Part shown: positions 62,961 to 64,000 of the stretch, piece by piece
Numbering within the stretch: position 1 is the first letter of the stretch
How the letters are laid out: every line of letters begins with the position of its first letter
Source of the DNA: Elusimicrobiota bacterium
GTDB taxonomy: Bacteria; Elusimicrobiota; Elusimicrobia; FEN-1173
Reading direction: 5' to 3'
Assembly (NCBI GenBank): GCA_016721625.1
Contig: JADKHR010000001.1
Location: 1,550,001 to 1,614,000 of the forward strand
DNA: 64,000 nt
Made by a program: the position numbers and the translations under genes
Notes under the pieces: generated by a model
Seen by the model: only the letters and a program-made list of their open reading frames with translations
What the model was told of the DNA's origin: nothing
Databases searched by the model: none

Positions 62961-64000
62961 AGGAGAACCCCACCAAATAGTTGGCCATGCGATAGTTATA
63001 GGTGTAGACCTTTTCGTAATCGGTATTGGCGTCGCCCCACCCCAGGGAGGTTTGGAACCGGAAACGAAGGTGTTTGGACAGGACCCGGGTGACCCCCAAC
63101 TGAGTCGTCAAGGTGGAGACCTTGAGCTTCGCCGCCAAATAGTCGCCGTTGGCGTCCTGGGCCGGGCGCTCGCCGTAACTTCGCTCATCGTACATCCCAA
63201 CCAAGGAGACCCACCAGGCGCCGCCGTCTAAAACAGCCGTCACGCTGGGCGCCAGGCGCCATTGGGTGTAATCGTAATAGTCCGCCACGAAAACCGCTTT
63301 TCGCGCGTCGTAATGGTTCTGGTTGGACGATTGGACGTTGTAACCCAATCCCAGTTCCCCCAGAAAACGGATGTCCGCCGGACCCCGGAAAGGCCGCGAA
63401 AGGGAGGCCATGAGTGAAACCACGGTGTCTTTCCGGTCCGTGGCCGTCAAATCCCCGGACGGGGCCACCACCGGCTGGTCGTCGTATCCTCGCTGGTCGT
63501 AAAAAGCGTTCAAATCAACACTCCCCCGGGCGGGCAAGGGCGACCAATAGCCCAGGGTCATCATATGGTTGCGGTTGTCCAAGACTTTTTCCCCCACCAG
63601 CTCCCGCGACAAGGTGGGATCCTGGGCCGACTCCAGCGAGCGATAATTGGGGAACGCCAATTGATAATAATCATAGGCCAATCGAGCGCCGGCCCTCTGG
63701 GAAAACGAGCGTTCCACCTCGAGACCCGCGCTCCCCTTACGATAGTCGAACAATCCCTCTCCCCAATCTTCATCCTTGGTTTCCCGCAACCATTCCATAC
63801 GGCCCCCCACCGAGGGCTTTATTTTCCAGGATCCCACGGTGTGAACGCTCTTCACCAAAAGGTTTTGCGACGTGGAGTCTTGGAACAGGGTCCCCCCGCC
63901 CGCCAGCTCCTGAATGTCGCGGTTCCCTTGGTAGGTCCCCTGGTAGGTGGGGAAGAGGCTCCAGCGGTCTGAAAACTTAACCACGGGCGTCACCGAAACG
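62950..64000 (-). CDS. C-terminal part of an outer-membrane beta-barrel protein, cut by the window edge
   Basis: About 350 residues are visible, open through the right edge. They consist of alternating strands rich in Tyr, Trp, Arg and Gly (for example ARLAYDYYQLAF and WRLAPSVTAVL) and end in YLVGFSYDF with the terminal Phe typical of outer-membrane insertion. The strand number suggests a barrel of 16 or more strands. It is the first visible gene of the group with the repeat protein, PorV-like protein and aroD. The substrate is unknown. The GTG at 63993 is unlikely to be the real start, because barrel-like sequence continues to the edge. Confidence 0.75.
   Translation of the reverse strand, partial: VSVTPVVKFSDRWSLFPTYQGTYQGNRDIQELAGGGTLFQDSTSQNLLVKSVHTVGSWKIKPSVGGRMEWLRETKDEDWGEGLFDYRKGSAGLEVERSFSQRAGARLAYDYYQLAFPNYRSLESAQDPTLSRELVGEKVLDNRNHMMTLGYWSPLPARGSVDLNAFYDQRGYDDQPVVAPSGDLTATDRKDTVVSLMASLSRPFRGPADIRFLGELGLGYNVQSSNQNHYDARKAVFVADYYDYTQWRLAPSVTAVLDGGAWWVSLVGMYDERSYGERPAQDANGDYLAAKLKVSTLTTQLGVTRVLSKHLRFRFQTSLGWGDANTDYEKVYTYNYRMANYLVGFSYDF

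Overview
The window is about 64 kb of GC-rich bacterial chromosome. Two outer-membrane beta-barrels ending in phenylalanine, PorV-like proteins, a proteobacterial-type YidC with a periplasmic domain, and many secreted Ig-like or jelly-roll proteins point to a diderm. Multi-kilobase secreted genes, PorV/FlgD-tail gene pairs and glycoamylase-type enzymes fit uncultured Elusimicrobiota or Omnitrophota. That placement is an inference; no 16S rRNA or other decisive marker is present. I saw no rRNA, tRNA, CRISPR array or insertion sequence.

Layout. (1) 1-2200: small housekeeping genes (YajQ, an EamA half-transporter, a SUI1 factor), a 73-aa protein made of two near-identical repeats, and an excisionase-like HTH protein. 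(2) 2499-16459, minus strand: a tightly packed run of genes, most overlapping by 1-4 bp, that reads as a glycan-utilisation locus without SusC/SusD. It holds two glycoamylase-family proteins, a LacI-type sensor with no DNA-binding domain, a FlgD-tailed jelly-roll protein, a PorV-like protein, a jelly-roll/DOMON protein, a jelly-roll plus porin fusion, a binding-protein/permease fusion, a second sugar permease and a secreted jelly-roll protein, closed by a strong terminator at 2435-2478. (3) 16460-18053: a DUF4143 ATPase sitting between two copies of the 3' end of the next gene. (4) 18054-39968, minus strand: one giant gene of about 21.9 kb, predicted at about 7,300 residues once two single-base frameshifts are repaired. 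It has a signal peptide, SH3 plus M23 peptidase, TolC-like coiled coils, several membrane clusters, a glycoamylase-like domain and an HxHxQ (HIT/GalT-like) domain. (5) 40161-46956: an UPF1/IGHMBP2-type helicase, RNase R, a DUF4202 protein, a membrane-anchored jelly-roll protein and a TPR protein. (6) 47048-55146: an HtrA-like protease, a ferredoxin, then the rpmH-rnpA-yidD-yidC-jag-mnmE cluster followed by an M23 peptidase and a CDF metal exporter. (7) 55168-64000, minus strand: aroD, a second PorV-like gene, a roughly 2,040-aa secreted carboxypeptidase-regulatory-repeat protein with a FlgD-like tail, and a partial outer-membrane barrel.

How the parts fit. In region 2, surface jelly-roll domains and the porin would bind and admit a polysaccharide, the glycoamylase-type enzymes would cut it, and the ABC permeases would import oligosaccharides using an ATPase encoded elsewhere. 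The giant protein shares the glycoamylase-type domain, so it may act on related glucans or on the envelope.

Caution: five genes are broken by single-base shifts. Four are repaired by removing one G from a G run, the usual signature of sequencing or assembly indels, so they are described here as probably intact genes with suspect bases.
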